This document shows positions 8,099-18,461 of a stretch of DNA of 64,000 nt, one piece after another. Below the pieces are notes generated by a model. It saw nothing but the letters and a program-made list of their open reading frames with translations, was not told where the DNA came from and did no database searches. The stretch covers positions 137,067 through 201,066 of the forward strand of contig NZ_JAJSLW010000007.1 of the NCBI RefSeq assembly GCF_021729145.1, in the 5' to 3' direction. How positions within the stretch are numbered: the first letter of the stretch is position 1; each line of letters begins with the position of its first letter. Made by a program: the position numbers and the translations under genes. The DNA is from Membranihabitans maritimus (GTDB taxonomy: Bacteria > Bacteroidota > Bacteroidia > Chitinophagales > Saprospiraceae).

Positions 8099-9544
8099 AT
8101 GAAAAGCGAAAATGAAATAATTGACGATTTTACAGCCAGGGAATATGAATTTGGTTTCGTTACAGATATAGAAATGGATGTTCTTCCTCCTGGATTGAAT
8201 GAAGAGGTCATTCATTTTTTATCCGCTAAAAAAGAGGAACCGCAGTGGTTGTTAGATTGGAGATTAAAATCTTACGAGGCTTTCAAAAGGCAAAAAATGC
8301 CAAAATGGCAAAATTTTGAGGCTCCAGACGTTGATTTTCAAGACATTTCTTATTATGCAGCACCAAAGGATAAACCCAAATACGAAAGTCTGGATGAGGT
8401 TGATCCGGAATTGTTGGAAACTTTCGAAAAGTTAGGAATTCCACTCAATGAACAAAAAGCACTGGCGGGCGTCGCTGTTGATGCTGTTTTTGATAGCGTT
8501 TCTATAGGTACAACGTATAAAGACGAATTGCGCAAACTGGGTATTATTTTTTGCTCTATGAGCGAGGCTGTTAAAGAACACCCTGAATTAGTAAAAAAAT
8601 ATTTAGGTACTGTAGTTCCCCCCAATGACAATATATATGCCTCTCTCAATTCAGCAGTTTTTTCAGATGGCTCCTTTGTATACATTCCGGAAGGAGTAAG
8701 ATGCCCAATGGAACTATCCACTTATTTTAGAATCAATTCACAGAATACCGGTCAGTTCGAAAGAACACTAATTGTAGCTGAAAAAGGTAGCTATGTAAGC
8801 TATCTGGAAGGATGTACTGCACCGCGCAGAGACGAAAATCAATTACATGCAGCCGTTGTTGAACTGATAGCAATGGAAGACGCTGAAATAAAATATTCTA
8901 CGGTTCAAAACTGGTTTCCCGGGGATAATGAAGGGAAAGGAGGGATATACAATTTCGTAACCAAACGAGGTATCTGTAAAGGGAATAATTCAAAGATATC
9001 ATGGACACAGGTGGAAACAGGATCATCAATTACCTGGAAGTACCCGAGTGTAATTCTAAAAGGTGATAATTCATCTGGTGAATTTTATTCCGTTGCCGTC
9101 ACTAAAAACCACCAAATAGCTGATACCGGAACAAAGATGAATCATATTGGTAAAAATACAAAGAGTCGAATTATCTCAAAAGGGATTTCAGCCGGCAAGA
9201 GTCAAAATAGCTACAGGGGTCTTGTCCAAATTGGAAATCGGGCTCAAAATGCCAGAAATTTCACCCAATGCGATTCACTCCTTATCGGAAATAAATGTGG
9301 GGCGCATACCTTCCCTTATATTGAATCCAAAAATAAATCCGCCATGTTGGAGCATGAAGCAACAACTTCAAAAATAGGGGAAGATCAAATTTTCTATCTG
9401 AATCAAAGAGGTATAGACCCCGAACAAGCAGTTGCTCTAATTGTAAACGGGTATGCGAAAGAAGTGTTAAACCAATTACCAATGGAATTCGCAGTAGAGG
9501 CGCGCAAATTATTGTCGCTTACACTGGAAGGAAGTGTTGGCTAA
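8099..9544 (+). CDS. sufB: Fe-S cluster assembly scaffold SufB
   Basis: 481 aa, the standard SufB length. SufB is the core scaffold of the SufBC2D complex on which clusters are built in the cytoplasm. Landmarks are [20 protein letters not shown] near residue 125, [20 protein letters not shown] near 173, [20 protein letters not shown] near 234 and the C-terminal [20 protein letters not shown] near 398, which carries the Cys and His residues needed for assembly. It is followed by sufC after 30 bp and sufD after a further 9 bp. Confidence 0.97.
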   Translation: MKSENEIIDDFTAREYEFGFVTDIEMDVLPPGLNEEVIHFLSAKKEEPQWLLDWRLKSYEAFKRQKMPKWQNFEAPDVDFQDISYYAAPKDKPKYESLDEVDPELLETFEKLGIPLNEQKALAGVAVDAVFDSVSIGTTYKDELRKLGIIFCSMSEAVKEHPELVKKYLGTVVPPNDNIYASLNSAVFSDGSFVYIPEGVRCPMELSTYFRINSQNTGQFERTLIVAEKGSYVSYLEGCTAPRRDENQLHAAVVELIAMEDAEIKYSTVQNWFPGDNEGKGGIYNFVTKRGICKGNNSKISWTQVETGSSITWKYPSVILKGDNSSGEFYSVAVTKNHQIADTGTKMNHIGKNTKSRIISKGISAGKSQNSYRGLVQIGNRAQNARNFTQCDSLLIGNKCGAHTFPYIESKNKSAMLEHEATTSKIGEDQIFYLNQRGIDPEQAVALIVNGYAKEVLNQLPMEFAVEARKLLSLTLEGSVG

Positions 9545-9574
9545 ATTTTTAATTCATTCAAAAGGAAAAGATTA

Positions 9575-10336
9575 ATGCTAAAAATTAAGAATCTTCACGC
9601 AAGTGTAGAAGGAAATGAAATACTCAAAGGAATTGACCTGGATATCAAACCTGGCGAAATTCACGCTATAATGGGACCAAACGGATCAGGCAAAAGTTCC
9701 CTGGCATCCGTTTTAGCAGGAAAAGAAGAATATGAAGTGACTGAAGGATCAATAGAATTTGAAGGCAAAGACCTTTTGGATATGGATCCTGAAATCAGGG
9801 CAAGGGAAGGTATATTTCTCGCATTTCAATACCCGGTTGAAATTCCAGGAGTATCCAATATTGGTTTCCTAAAAACAGCCATTAATGATATACGGGAACA
9901 TCGACAACTTCCTCCGCTAACTGCCAAAGAATTTCTGCAAAGGACTAAAGAACGCCAAAAGCTAGTTGATTTCAATTCCAAATTAGTGAACCGATCTTTA
10001 AACGAAGGTTTTTCAGGTGGAGAGAAAAAAAGAAATGAAATCTTTCAACTGGCCATGTTGGAACCTAAATTGGCTATTTTAGATGAAACTGATTCCGGAC
10101 TGGATATAGATGCTTTACGAATTGTAGCGGATGGTGTCAATAAAATACAATCCGAGAACAATGCATTTTTGATAATTACGCATTATCAAAGGCTTTTAGA
10201 ATATATTGTTCCCGATATAGTACACGTCCTGGCAGGCGGAAAAATTGTAAAGTCAGGAACCAAAGAACTGGCACTTGAACTTGAAGAAAAGGGATACGAC
10301 TGGTTGAAGGAAGATGCTTTAAATAAAACGGTTTAA
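9575..10336 (+). CDS. sufC: Fe-S cluster assembly ATPase SufC
   Basis: 253 aa ABC-type ATPase that drives SufBCD conformational changes. Walker A GPNGSGKSS is at about residues 33-41, the Q-loop in LAFQYPVEIPGVS near 87, the variant signature FSGGEKKRNEI near 147, and Walker B LAILDETDSGLDIDAL near 166, all typical of SufC, including the ET in place of EP. It lies between sufB and sufD in one operon. Confidence 0.97.
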   Translation: MLKIKNLHASVEGNEILKGIDLDIKPGEIHAIMGPNGSGKSSLASVLAGKEEYEVTEGSIEFEGKDLLDMDPEIRAREGIFLAFQYPVEIPGVSNIGFLKTAINDIREHRQLPPLTAKEFLQRTKERQKLVDFNSKLVNRSLNEGFSGGEKKRNEIFQLAMLEPKLAILDETDSGLDIDALRIVADGVNKIQSENNAFLIITHYQRLLEYIVPDIVHVLAGGKIVKSGTKELALELEEKGYDWLKEDALNKTV

Positions 10337-10345
10337 TTTTATTAT

Positions 10346-11677
10346 ATGTTAGCTCAGGTAGATACAGATTTTCAAGAGCAAATTACCAATACATTCGAAG
10401 ATTTATCAAATGGTGTGTTTAGTAGTGAGCCAGAATCATTGCAAAATTGGAGGAAAGAAGCTTTTTCCGCCTTCATGGATTTGGGATTTCCCACTATCAA
10501 AAATGAAGACTGGAAATATACCAATGTTAAACCCTATTTGAAATCTAATTTTACGATCATCCCCAATTTGCAGGAAATACAAAACGGAATCCCTGCAAAA
10601 ACAGAAAATTTCTTTGGAAAAGAACTTTCTGCATATACTGTTTATGTCGTTAATGGAAAAATAAATTTTGAGAAATCAAATGTGCCGGACACAAATAGTG
10701 TTAGGATACAGGAAATTAGCGAAAGCTATGCAACCGACGGCTTTCTTTCAAGATTGAAATGTAAAAGGGATTATTCAATCAATCCATTCCTGGCTCTCAA
10801 TAATGCCCTTTTTACACAAGGAATTTATATCGAAGTCGAGAAAAATTTCCAGTTGGATAAACCAATCCATTTGGTACATTTATCTGATTTGGATCAGGAA
10901 TACTTTCAATTGGCCAAAAATGTTGTCATTGCCAGGCAAGGCAGTCATTTTGAACTGATAGAAAGCGTCGAAAATACCGGACATAATAATTTCTTCAGAA
11001 ATGCTTCAACCGAGATATTAGTAGAACCTAATGCTACCTTTAATCACTACAAACTTCAAAAAGGTAGTGAAAATATACGAATGGTAGAACATACTGAAGT
11101 TGAACAGCAAGCGGATAGTCAATACAATAATTATACCTTTACTTTCCCGGGATATCAATTTGTCAGAAACAATCTTAATCTCGCCTTAACAGGTTCAAAT
11201 ATTGAATCCCATATGTACGGCTTATATCTCACGGGGGGGAAACAATTAGTTGACAACCATACTTTGGTCGATCATCAGCAACCCCATTGCGAGAGTAACC
11301 AATTGTATAAAGGAATTATGATGGATAAGTCCAGAGCAGTATTCAATGGGAAGGTATATGTTCATCCTATTGCTCAGATTACCAACGCATTTCAACAAAA
11401 TAACAATATCTTATTTAGCGACAACGCTTCGGTATATTCCAAGCCACAATTGGAAATATTTGCAGATGATGTAAAGTGTAGCCATGGGTCTACGATTGGA
11501 CAGTTAGATCCTGAAGCGTTATTTTATTTGAGGGCCAGAGGTATTAGCGAATCTGAAGGAAGAAGTCTTCTCGTCAATGCATTTGCTTTTGATGTTGCGG
11601 AAAAGATTGAGAATCCCGAGATAAGAGAACTGCTGGAAAACGAAATATCCAAAACCATGACAGGGGTTGAATATTGA
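10346..11677 (+). CDS. sufD: Fe-S cluster assembly protein SufD
   Basis: 443 aa SufB paralogue that completes the SufBC2D scaffold. Landmarks are an N-terminal helical part ending ENTNxxDWKYTNVKP-like (NEDWKYTNVKPYL near residue 53), SHMYGLYLTGGKQLVDNHTL near 290, the AVFNGKVYVHPIAQITNAFQ segment near 331 and SHGSTIGQLDPEALFYLRAR near 383. It starts 9 bp after sufC. No terminator hairpin with a T run follows; instead a long gene-free gap separates it from sufS. Confidence 0.96.
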   Translation: MLAQVDTDFQEQITNTFEDLSNGVFSSEPESLQNWRKEAFSAFMDLGFPTIKNEDWKYTNVKPYLKSNFTIIPNLQEIQNGIPAKTENFFGKELSAYTVYVVNGKINFEKSNVPDTNSVRIQEISESYATDGFLSRLKCKRDYSINPFLALNNALFTQGIYIEVEKNFQLDKPIHLVHLSDLDQEYFQLAKNVVIARQGSHFELIESVENTGHNNFFRNASTEILVEPNATFNHYKLQKGSENIRMVEHTEVEQQADSQYNNYTFTFPGYQFVRNNLNLALTGSNIESHMYGLYLTGGKQLVDNHTLVDHQQPHCESNQLYKGIMMDKSRAVFNGKVYVHPIAQITNAFQQNNNILFSDNASVYSKPQLEIFADDVKCSHGSTIGQLDPEALFYLRARGISESEGRSLLVNAFAFDVAEKIENPEIRELLENEISKTMTGVEY

Positions 11678-12771
11678 TACCCTCAAAATTAAAATTACAT
11701 TATATTTGTCGTTGACCAAAGATTGTTATCAATTCTAATAAAGTAAGATTCTATTTATTGGCATGAGTAAAATTTCAAAGATTGCATTGGATATATAGAA
11801 AATTGATTTAAAAAAGATTATTTCCTGTAAGCGATAAATACTTAACTCATTTTATTCATGACAATCCCTAAGGCTCTCTGAAATAATGGAGATATTACTT
11901 TTTCAATACTTGATTGTTAATGTACAATATCTGTATACAGTAGGTAAATGAAAAATATTTTACACCCAATTTGGGGATGTCACGATGAAGATAAATCAGC
12001 TTTTATATGAGAACTATCTCATAATTAATACACTACAATTTTGAGGTAATCTATACCCGGTGTTCTCAAGCCCCGATCAGGAGGTGATCCCGCAGTTGCC
12101 TGTTGCTTAATAAAGACAGTAAGGTCTGTATGAAAAATATTGTTCTTTATCCGGATTAAAATTTAAATTAAATAAAGAACAATATATAGAGGTCGGTTGA
12201 GATATTTTGCATTACTAAAAGATTGATTTTTTTTAAGGACCATGGAATTCTTGCCATACGGTATAGTTAACCTACTGGATGAAGGAGAAAACTTTTCGAC
12301 GTTTATTTTGCTTCTTCTCTCCTGATTAATACCTCAGGATGGCAGGATATCGCTAAATATCCTGGTCGGGGAAAGAATTAAATTTACTTCCACTTTCGAA
12401 AATGAAACAAATCATTGTGGTCCGCAAATCAAAATATAAACCTTTGGATAAGCAATAAAATTAATCGAATGGAATACTTCTATTAGAGTGAAACACTATA
12501 AATTTTTCTACTATTGTCGGTGTGAGTTATCTGGTATTTATCCGGCATTACGTATTTTTTAAACCTATTTGCATTCTTCAAAACATTGCTACGAACAAGA
12601 ATATCAACTTACAAATCAAATTATAGTCTAATTAAATCACAATTTTGTAGCAAAAACAGAATGGATTTTAGAAAAATTTCTTATTTCAAAGATAAGTTTC
12701 GATGAACCATTTCCGCTAAATTTAATTCTAGATTAAAGAGTTCAATCGTAAAATAATCCTTAATTTCGAAT
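11678..12771. other. 1.1 kb gene-free gap between sufD and sufS
   Basis: No ORF of credible size. It contains a TATATTTG box at 11701-11708, a 14-bp perfect inverted repeat (12137-12185), an 8-bp hairpin CAGGATAT-N6-ATATCCTG (12343-12364) and two short coding-like stubs, 12242-12325 (27 codons, preceded by AAGGA) and 12402-12458 (18 codons, starting MKQIIVVRKSKYKP). This looks like remnant DNA or an RNA-coding stretch inserted into an otherwise continuous suf cluster. Confidence 0.5.
12137..12185. repeat. Perfect 14-bp inverted repeat, 21-bp loop, between sufD and sufS
   Basis: ATATTGTTCTTTAT at 12137-12150 is the exact reverse complement of 12172-12185. The loop is AT-rich and no T tract follows, so it is not a standard intrinsic terminator. 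It could be a processed RNA hairpin, a protein-binding site or the core of a small miniature element. Confidence 0.6.
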
Positions 12772-14019
12772 ATGATTACACAAGAGCAAAAAGAAATTAC
12801 CAAACTGGATGTCAACAAAATCAGGATTGACTTTCCTATTTTGAATACCAATATATACGGGCACTCATTGGTTTACTTTGACAATGCCGCTACTACACAA
12901 AAGCCAAATCAAGTAATAGATAGTATTTCTGATTACTACAAAAACTATAATAGTAATGTCCACAGGGGAGTACATCATTTGAGCCAGATGGCAACAGACC
13001 GGTTTGAAGAAGCACGAAGAACAGTTCGCGACTTTATCAATGCAGAAAGTGAGAAAGAAATAATCTTTACCAGGGGCACATCTGACAGTATTAATCTCAT
13101 TGCATCATCTTTTGGCAAAGCATTTGTCCGAAAAGGAGATAGAGTGTTAATTACAGCTATGGAACATCATTCCAACATTGTTCCCTGGCAAATCTTGTGT
13201 GAGGACAGGGAAGCTCAGCTTGATGTTATTCCCATCGATGAAAAGGGGGAACTGATTTTTGAGGAATTTGAAAAACTCCTGGACAGCGATGTCAGGATTT
13301 TGGCTCTTCCATATGTATCTAATTCCCTGGGAACCGTTAATCCCGTTAAAAAAATAATTGAAGCAGCCCATAGTCATGGAGTTCCGGTATTATTGGACGC
13401 AGCCCAGGCCGTACAACATATACCGGTAGATGTTAAAGAGCTCAATGTTGACTTTCTCGCTTTTTCCAGTCACAAGATTTATGGTCCGACAGGAATGGGG
13501 ATTCTATACGGAAAAGAAGAATGGCTAGAAAAAATACCTCCGTATCAGGGAGGGGGAGAAATGATACATACTGTAACCTTTGAAAAAACAACGTATAATG
13601 AACTGCCATTCAAGTTTGAAGCAGGTACACCAAATATTGCAGGAGCAATTGGTCTGGATTCCGCTTTGAAATACGTTACTAATTTAGGTATTGATTCCAT
13701 CCATATCTACGAAAATAAACTCTACCAATACGCATTGGAAAAACTTTCTTCAATTAAAGAACTAACATTTATTGGTGAAGCTAAAGAAAGAGCTGGTGCT
13801 ATATCTTTTGTAATCGAAAATACGCACCCGTTCGATGTAGGAGAAATCCTTGACAAACAAGGCATCGCTGTGAGAACAGGGCATCATTGCACAGAACCAA
13901 TTATGGATCAATTTAAAATACCCGGAACAATTCGGGCTTCCTTTTCATTTTATAATACAAAGGATGAAGTAGATCGACTGGTTTTGGGACTGAATCGAGC
14001 AAAACAAATGCTTCTTTAA
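12772..14019 (+). CDS. sufS: Cysteine desulfurase SufS
   Basis: 415 aa group-II PLP-dependent desulfurase that takes sulfur from L-cysteine as a persulfide for the Suf scaffold. Landmarks are YFDNAATTQKPNQVI near residue 34, HHSNIVPW near 128, LLDAAQAVQHIPVDV near 206, the PLP lysine in FSSHKIYGPTGMG near 231 and the persulfide cysteine in RTGHHCTEP near 369. It is followed by sufE after 12 bp. A near-match -7 box (TAATTTCG) lies 3 bp before the ATG and could give a leaderless transcript. Confidence 0.97.
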   Translation: MITQEQKEITKLDVNKIRIDFPILNTNIYGHSLVYFDNAATTQKPNQVIDSISDYYKNYNSNVHRGVHHLSQMATDRFEEARRTVRDFINAESEKEIIFTRGTSDSINLIASSFGKAFVRKGDRVLITAMEHHSNIVPWQILCEDREAQLDVIPIDEKGELIFEEFEKLLDSDVRILALPYVSNSLGTVNPVKKIIEAAHSHGVPVLLDAAQAVQHIPVDVKELNVDFLAFSSHKIYGPTGMGILYGKEEWLEKIPPYQGGGEMIHTVTFEKTTYNELPFKFEAGTPNIAGAIGLDSALKYVTNLGIDSIHIYENKLYQYALEKLSSIKELTFIGEAKERAGAISFVIENTHPFDVGEILDKQGIAVRTGHHCTEPIMDQFKIPGTIRASFSFYNTKDEVDRLVLGLNRAKQMLL

Positions 14020-14031
14020 ATATACCGGTAT

Positions 14032-14463
14032 ATGACGATAAAGGAAAAGCAAGATGAGATTATAGCAGATTTCTCATTTTTCGAAGATTGGATGGATAAA
14101 TATGAATATATTATACAGCTTGGAAAAGAATTACCCTTAATAGATGAGGCATTCAAGACTGATGATAAATTAATTAAAGGATGCCAGTCCAGGGTTTGGA
14201 TGCACGCTGAAGAAAAAGAAGGTAAAGTCCTATTTTCTGCGGATAGTGATGCCTTAATTACCAAAGGTCTGGTAAGCCTGGTTATCAAAGTACTTTCAGG
14301 CCATTCAGCAGAAGATATCCATAATGCTGATATCTACTTTATAGATCAGATTGGATTGAAAAGCCATCTATCCCCTACCCGATCCAATGGGCTGCTTTCC
14401 ATGCTCAAACAAATGAAATTGTATGCCCTGGCATTAAAAACACGGCACCAACTGGAAAAATAG
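14032..14463 (+). CDS. sufE: Sulfur acceptor protein SufE
   Basis: 143 aa. Accepts the persulfide from SufS and hands it to SufB. The conserved LIKGCQSRVW block at about residues 44-53 contains the acceptor cysteine, and LYALALKTRHQL near the C-terminus is family-typical. It lies 12 bp after sufS and 15 bp before sufT, so the three form one unit. Confidence 0.96.
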   Translation: MTIKEKQDEIIADFSFFEDWMDKYEYIIQLGKELPLIDEAFKTDDKLIKGCQSRVWMHAEEKEGKVLFSADSDALITKGLVSLVIKVLSGHSAEDIHNADIYFIDQIGLKSHLSPTRSNGLLSMLKQMKLYALALKTRHQLEK

Positions 14464-14478
14464 ATAAATTATATTATT

Positions 14479-14784
14479 ATGAGCGATTTGAAATCGAATA
14501 TTATAGAAGCCTTACATACGGTTTACGACCCTGAGTTACCGGTTAATATTTATGACCTGGGATTGGTATATGATATCACTATTACTAATGAATCAAATGT
14601 CCACGTTACGATGACATTGACTGCTCCCGCCTGTCCCGTTGCAGGAGAAATTTTATTTGATGTGGAATCAAAAGTACGTGCAGTAGAAGGAGTAAATGAT
14701 GTACATGTTGATCTTACCTTTGATCCTCCATGGAATAAAGATATGATGACCGAAGAAGCTAAGTTGGAATTGGATATGTTTTAG
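14479..14784 (+). CDS. sufT: SufT/DUF59 (MIP18-family) Fe-S maturation protein
   Basis: 101 aa DUF59 protein. The conserved YDPELPVNIYDLGLVYDI is at about residues 13-30, and the cysteine-bearing TLTAPACPVAGEI near 46. SufT-type proteins help mature or transfer Fe-S clusters. It ends the suf cluster and converges with the next gene, whose stop is only 4 bp away, leaving no room for a terminator between them. Confidence 0.9.
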   Translation: MSDLKSNIIEALHTVYDPELPVNIYDLGLVYDITITNESNVHVTMTLTAPACPVAGEILFDVESKVRAVEGVNDVHVDLTFDPPWNKDMMTEEAKLELDMF

Positions 14785-14788
14785 AAAG

Positions 14789-15601
14789 TTACCCCATATC
14801 CTCAAAAACGGCTACAGCTCTTACAGGAGATCCTGTTCCTCCCCTGATTTTTAATGGTAATGCAATAAATCGAAAGCGCCCCCTTCCTACCAGTTTGTGT
14901 AGATTGATCAAATTTTCGTAATGGGTAAACCCAAGTTTTCCACAAATCTTATGGACTCCTTTATTTGAAACCTTACGGACCCCGGGCGACATTGTTTCAA
15001 CTCCAAAAGCTGACACTCCTTGCTCTCCAAGCCAGCGGGCTGCATTTTCTGTAATTCCAGGTCCATTTGACCATTGTTCCGTTCCAAAATACCGACGATA
15101 ATGATCTGTATAAATTAGAACGGTATCCCCTGGTTTTATTATTTGTCTCGCCTTTTTACACTTATCTTCCAACTCCTGAGCACTAATCAATTCATTCAAT
15201 CCCTTTGTCGAAAAATCCAAACAAAATGCTTCCGTATAAAACATAGATAGAGGCATTTTATCGATTGACTTCTCGCGATAAGCCTTGTCCATATGACTTA
15301 ATGAATCTACATGTGTTCCGGTATGTTCCCCCATTTCTATTTTATGGACACTAGGGGTTTGCTCTTTAGACCCAGAAATCTTGTCCCATTCTTCGTGAGT
15401 AGCATGAATGTTCATTTTGACTTCAGGAATTCCATTGAATACAGGCATCCCCGGATATATTTCCTGGCTTAAATCTACTATTTCAGTCAAAGAATTATAA
15501 TTTAGTGCGGATAACAAAAAAGTTGAACAAATAGTTTTAGTCAAAATATGACTGTTCTTTTTAGGAATCCATTTATTCTTTTTCAAATCTGTAGGCACCA
15601 T
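14789..15601 (-). CDS. Cyclase/KynB-family metal-dependent hydrolase
   Basis: 270 aa. The motif HTGTHVDSLSHMD at about residues 100-112 is the metal-binding HxGTHxDxxxH of the cyclase family (kynurenine formamidase, polyketide and isatin hydrolases). VDLSQEIYPGMPVFNGIPE near residue 45 is the usual family start. About 40 residues precede it, including a mildly hydrophobic stretch (ICSTFLLSALNY), so either an export signal or a long N-terminus is present; no Met lies closer to the domain. The sequence alone does not separate KynB from other cyclases, and no tryptophan pathway genes are adjacent. Confidence 0.8.
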   Translation of the reverse strand: MVPTDLKKNKWIPKKNSHILTKTICSTFLLSALNYNSLTEIVDLSQEIYPGMPVFNGIPEVKMNIHATHEEWDKISGSKEQTPSVHKIEMGEHTGTHVDSLSHMDKAYREKSIDKMPLSMFYTEAFCLDFSTKGLNELISAQELEDKCKKARQIIKPGDTVLIYTDHYRRYFGTEQWSNGPGITENAARWLGEQGVSAFGVETMSPGVRKVSNKGVHKICGKLGFTHYENLINLHKLVGRGRFRFIALPLKIRGGTGSPVRAVAVFEDMG

Positions 15602-16172
15602 ATTTCTCTAATTAGCTAAAAATAAGAATTGACTCAAAAAATGACCTTGCGAGAGATTTATACCTACAAGATATGATTCCTATACGGTATCACCTTCATA
15701 GAGAGAATAATTAATTTGCCATCTAATTAGACTAATTAAAATCAATTTAACTAACATACAAGCCGAATAAAATAAAATTGAAAATTTTATATAATTTTTT
15801 TTTCCATTTTACGCATTTTGCAATATATTCAATTTAGCTATTGGTTATTTGAATTTATTATCAATGGCTAAATAGTTTCCTGTAAGTTGTTTTGGTCAAT
15901 AATTTTTGGAAGCGGTCCGGGAGCTTTATGTTCCCGGGTTTTGAAACGGTTCAATAGTATGTACTCACATATTTCCTACATTTTTACCAACCATTTATAT
16001 TGAAGTTCAGTTTGTGATATATATATATATCTTACTCCCACATATGAAAAGTAGATGGGCAACAACATTCAAAACCATTTTCTTTGAATTGTGCTTAATT
16101 ATTAAACGGTATCCATCATAATCCATTAGGTACATTAGAAGATTTTAATCAATTCACTCACCAAATAAGGAC
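15602..16172. other. Gene-free AT-rich region
   Basis: 570 bp between two minus-strand genes, with a TA dinucleotide run near 16018-16030. I see no ORF, RNA gene or clear terminator in it. Confidence 0.6.
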
Positions 16173-17621
16173 TTACTTTATAAATCCTTCCTTCAACTTT
16201 TGAATACCAAATGATTCACAAAGATTGATCGTTTCCAGAACATCCATTAATTCAGTACGGGGATTTATAAGGCACATCCTAAGGACCACTTGTTTATTTA
16301 AAATAGTTGTTACAAGTAATGCCTTTCTACTTACCAGGACTTTTTTAGAAATATATTCATTTATCTGATCGATTTGACCGGGCTTGAGATCTTCATTAAT
16401 CGGATTATATCGAAAATTAATCACAGCCAATGTTGCGGGTGAAACAATTTCCCAATTTTCACTTATTCTCAATTCTTGTTCGACCCTTTCAGCCAGAGAA
16501 ATATTATATGAAACAGCATTCCTAAATACCTTTAGACCAAATGTCTTGACTGACATATAAAACTTCAAAGCCCTGAAACGACGCGTTAATTGAATTCCGT
16601 GGTCATAAAAATTTATCTCTGAAGTATTTCCTTCAATATCCCTTAAATACTCGGGCTTCTCTGTAAAGGTGTTTTTTAACCATCGATGATCCCGGACCAA
16701 CAAACAGCCAATCTCATAAGGTTGGTAAAACCATTTGTGCGGATCTACAGTAAGCGAATTTGCCTTATCAATCCCCTTCAACAACTTCTTTCCCTTATCT
16801 GATAATATAGCCGCACCTCCATAAGCACCATCTATATGAAACCAAATTCCTTCCTCTTCACAAATTTTAGCCATATCTTCCAGAGGATCAACGGTTCCCG
16901 TATTTGTTGTGCCGGCCGAGGCTATTAAACAAAAAGGTTGTCCCCCTTTTATACGGTCTTTTGCTATTGCATTTTTTAATTTATTCAATGATATTTTGAA
17001 CTCCATATCCGTAGGAATAATTCTCACTTGTTCTTTCCGGAAGCCTAGGACACGAATGGCCTTAATATTGGAGGAATGGGCCTGATCAGACATGTATATT
17101 ATCGCATTTGAAAATTCGTCCCCGCATTTCAACCTGCGTGCAGCTGCTATAGCAGTCAAATTCGCCATCGATCCTCCACTGGTAAATATTCCACCTCCTT
17201 GTTTAACAGGAAAACCAAATATTTTTAATAGCCAATTCATCGTAACGATTTCCAATTCTGCAGCTGCTGGAGAACCGGACCAGCCTCCGGAAAAAATATT
17301 AAATCCTGTAGCCAAAGCATCAGCCATTACACTAATATAATTACTGGGGCCCGGTACAAATGCAAAAGACTTAGGGTGCGATAAATTGGTACTCTCGTTC
17401 ATTACATTTTTCAGTACAAAATCAAGAACTTTATTCATATCGTCTCCCATTTCAGGGGCGGATTCCAAAAATAAAGAATCCATTTCCTCCCTGGTGGCAT
17501 GGGTCACAGGCAATTTTTCCTTCTGATGAACCCAATGTTCTACAATTGCATCTACAACCCGGTATCCATACTTTTGCATAGTATTTTTTTCTAGTTCAAG
17601 CCTATCTATCGTCGCCCTCAT
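16173..17621 (-). CDS. Group II PLP-dependent decarboxylase (aromatic-L-amino-acid decarboxylase family)
   Basis: 482 aa. The PLP-binding lysine is in NSLTVDPHKWFYQPYEIGCL near residue 300; HIDGAYGG near 267 holds the PLP-contacting Asp and SFAFVPGPSNYISVMADAL near 85 is also family-typical. Members decarboxylate aromatic amino acids, glutamate, or 2,4-diaminobutyrate. The full domain is present and the length is normal. Substrate cannot be assigned from sequence. It is divergent from the GlcG/HbpS-like gene with 105 bp between. Confidence 0.88.
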   Translation of the reverse strand: MRATIDRLELEKNTMQKYGYRVVDAIVEHWVHQKEKLPVTHATREEMDSLFLESAPEMGDDMNKVLDFVLKNVMNESTNLSHPKSFAFVPGPSNYISVMADALATGFNIFSGGWSGSPAAAELEIVTMNWLLKIFGFPVKQGGGIFTSGGSMANLTAIAAARRLKCGDEFSNAIIYMSDQAHSSNIKAIRVLGFRKEQVRIIPTDMEFKISLNKLKNAIAKDRIKGGQPFCLIASAGTTNTGTVDPLEDMAKICEEEGIWFHIDGAYGGAAILSDKGKKLLKGIDKANSLTVDPHKWFYQPYEIGCLLVRDHRWLKNTFTEKPEYLRDIEGNTSEINFYDHGIQLTRRFRALKFYMSVKTFGLKVFRNAVSYNISLAERVEQELRISENWEIVSPATLAVINFRYNPINEDLKPGQIDQINEYISKKVLVSRKALLVTTILNKQVVLRMCLINPRTELMDVLETINLCESFGIQKLKEGFIK

Positions 17622-17726
17622 ATTGCGTTAAATTTTGTTTAAACAATAATAATATTTTGCTTTAATGGATTTACAATGATACTATATTCTATCATTACAA
17701 CTATTTTATAATTTAAATAAAAATAT

Positions 17727-18134
17727 ATGTCTAATCTTTCACTAAACCAAGCACGTAAAATTCTAGATGCCTGTATTGCCAAATCTAATGAACTTGGAGT
17801 CAAAATGAATATTGCCGTAGTAGACGCAGGAACCAACCTTGTAGCCTTTAATAAAATGGACGGTGCATGGCTGGGATCTATCGACATAGCCTTAAAAAAA
17901 GCAAAAACAGCCCGATATTTTAATATGGATTCCGGGGAAATTGGTAAACTTTCCCAGCCAGGTGGAGCTTTGTACAATATAGAACACAGCAATGGAGGGT
18001 TAATTACCTTTCCGGGTGGAGTATGTATCAAAGACAAAAATGACAATATTATTGGGGCAATCGGAGTTAGTGGAAGCACTGTAGATGACGACCATGAAGT
18101 GGCAAGTGCAGGGACAATATATCATAAAGATTAA
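17727..18134 (+). CDS. GlcG/HbpS-like protein (DUF336)
   Basis: 135 aa single-domain protein of the GlcG/HbpS family: [20 protein letters not shown] at residues 6-25, [20 protein letters not shown] near 29, [20 protein letters not shown] near 91. Family members bind haem or small ligands or sit beside glycolate and diol metabolism genes. No signal peptide is present. Function here is unknown beyond family membership. Confidence 0.82.
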   Translation: MSNLSLNQARKILDACIAKSNELGVKMNIAVVDAGTNLVAFNKMDGAWLGSIDIALKKAKTARYFNMDSGEIGKLSQPGGALYNIEHSNGGLITFPGGVCIKDKNDNIIGAIGVSGSTVDDDHEVASAGTIYHKD

Positions 18135-18461
18135 AACCTTTCTTGAATAAATCCGGGTTCTTTACCCCCCATGAATAAATATAGTTAAATAACCATACTT
18201 ATTTTATATTTCAATAGTATTCTCCAAATCTCGCTATTTAACTTTTCTCCTAAACATTTATATATTAGATGAATATAATAGTTTGCTAATCAGAATTTTG
18301 CTAAGATATTATCAAATCCACATAATTAACCCATTACTAGTGGGATACTCCTGGATTCTTTCTATAATAGTAATTTTCTAATTGCCATTAAAATTGCAAA
18401 ACAAATGATGTAGTATCCTAAAAAAATCTTTGTAAGGAACCAATTAGTAAAAGTTGTAATT
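18135..18461. other. Gene-free region
   Basis: 327 bp, AT-rich, with no ORF or hairpin that I can support. AATCTTTG near 18427, one mismatch from TAnnTTTG, may be the macrodomain gene promoter. Confidence 0.5.

Noticed and set aside
16015-16032. TA dinucleotide run as a slippage-regulated promoter
   Set aside because: Not placed between recognisable -33 and -7 elements and about 1.6 kb from the nearest minus-strand start codon.
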